A stretch of DNA of 64,000 nucleotides from Deltaproteobacteria bacterium. GTDB taxonomy: Bacteria; Desulfobacterota; Desulfobacteria; Desulfobacterales; SURF-15. The notes under the pieces were generated by a model. It saw only the letters and a list, made by a program, of their open reading frames with translations. It had not been told where the DNA came from and made no database searches. The stretch is from the NCBI GenBank assembly GCA_024644775.1, contig JAHEHB010000001.1, positions 1 to 64,000 of the forward strand. The letters run 5' to 3'. Shown piece after piece: positions 63,831-64,000 of this stretch. Every line of letters begins with the position of its first letter. Positions within the stretch are counted from its first letter, which is position 1. The translations under genes were made by a program, and so were the position numbers.

Positions 63831-64000
63831 CTAATCACCCTCTAAGTCCACCATCAAAAGGCTCAGTGGTATCGGTTTGGCCGGCGGCCGGGTGGTCATC
63901 AAGCCGATATCTTTTTCTTTTACACCGAATTCTCTTGCAATAATTGCTGCGATGGTCGGCAGACAATTCGTCCCCTGGCAATACCCCATACCCGCGCGGG
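63831..64000 (-). CDS. FAD/NAD(P) oxidoreductase with BFD-like [2Fe-2S] domain, C-terminal fragment
   Basis: The last 56 codons of a gene running off the window, ending in TAG at 63831-63833. The fragment reads GMGYCQGTNCLPTIAAIIAREFG, then TTRPPAKPIPLSLL. This is the closing part of BFD/fer2-type cysteine domains (CQG-x2-C) and the RPP-x-KP-x-PL tail of HcnB- and octopine-dehydrogenase-like amine oxidoreductases. It lies 58 bases ahead of the methyltransferase start and is presumably the first known gene of that operon, which would fit oxidation of a methylated amine. Confidence 0.75.
   Translation of the reverse strand, partial: RAGMGYCQGTNCLPTIAAIIAREFGVKEKDIGLMTTRPPAKPIPLSLLMVDLEGD

Noticed and set aside
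1..64000. CRISPR arrays, rRNA operons, prophage or defence islands
   Set aside because: I looked for evenly spaced direct repeats, conserved rRNA words, integrase, Cas and restriction-type genes and saw none.

Overview
The window looks like a chromosome segment of an anaerobic deltaproteobacterium, most likely a sulfate reducer of the Desulfobacterota (Desulfobacterales-like). The case rests on heterodisulfide-reductase (Hdr) and formate dehydrogenase genes read through in-frame UGA as selenocysteine, TRAP transporters, an MttB/MtmB-type methyltransferase with its corrinoid partner, a PEP-CTERM protein, a class I lysyl-tRNA synthetase and carboxynorspermidine genes. No dsr, apr or rRNA gene is present, so the placement is inference. 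I saw no convincing tRNA, CRISPR array, phage or transposase gene.

Layout. 1-4.7 kb: end of a fused TRAP permease, a PEP-CTERM protein, then an Rrf2 regulator, a sulfide:quinone-oxidoreductase-like flavoprotein and a DUF1641 protein. 5-18.3 kb, the redox core: an HdrE/HdrC-like membrane protein with a CxxCH heme motif and four Fe-S motifs, HdrB, a long two-module HdrA with Sec at UGA 8060, two histidine kinases with matching CX10CX2C PAS domains, a receiver protein, and convergently a NuoG-like Sec formate dehydrogenase (UGA 17201-17203). 18.4-32.5 kb: housekeeping genes (thrS, rnd, lysK, csp, mobB, aroB) mixed with an alcohol dehydrogenase/SDR/aldolase operon. Directly behind mobB is a 54-residue gene missed by ordinary ORF calling: a one-helix membrane peptide whose reading frame continues through a UGA followed by a SECIS-like hairpin. 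31.7-37 kb: a DctPQM TRAP system with a 3-hydroxyacyl-CoA dehydrogenase and an SDR. 37-44.3 kb: a duplicated zinc-ribbon protein, an MFS exporter, nudC, ubiG, a thiamine-binding protein and the carboxynorspermidine pair. 44.4-53.6 kb: a sirtuin, a lactate/malate dehydrogenase gene broken by a 42-bp insertion, a GlcD-type oxidase, transaldolase, a HAL2-type phosphatase, a ClC channel and a DUF362 protein. 53.8-60.1 kb: a BMP-type ABC importer divergent from a MocR regulator. 61.2-64 kb: MaoC hydratase and, convergently, a methylamine-methyltransferase-like operon whose first gene runs off the window.

How the genes fit together. Formate oxidation (FdhA), MGD cofactor supply (MobB), Hdr electron transfer (HdrABC/E) and redox-sensing kinases suggest a formate- and thiol-linked electron-transfer system that depends on selenium. 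TRAP, BMP-ABC and methyltransferase operons bring in organic acids, nucleoside-like solutes and probably methylated amines. Dispersed intergenic elements are prominent: a 158-bp element with terminal inverted repeats in two copies, a roughly 120-bp AT-rich repeat in three copies, and several long hairpins.
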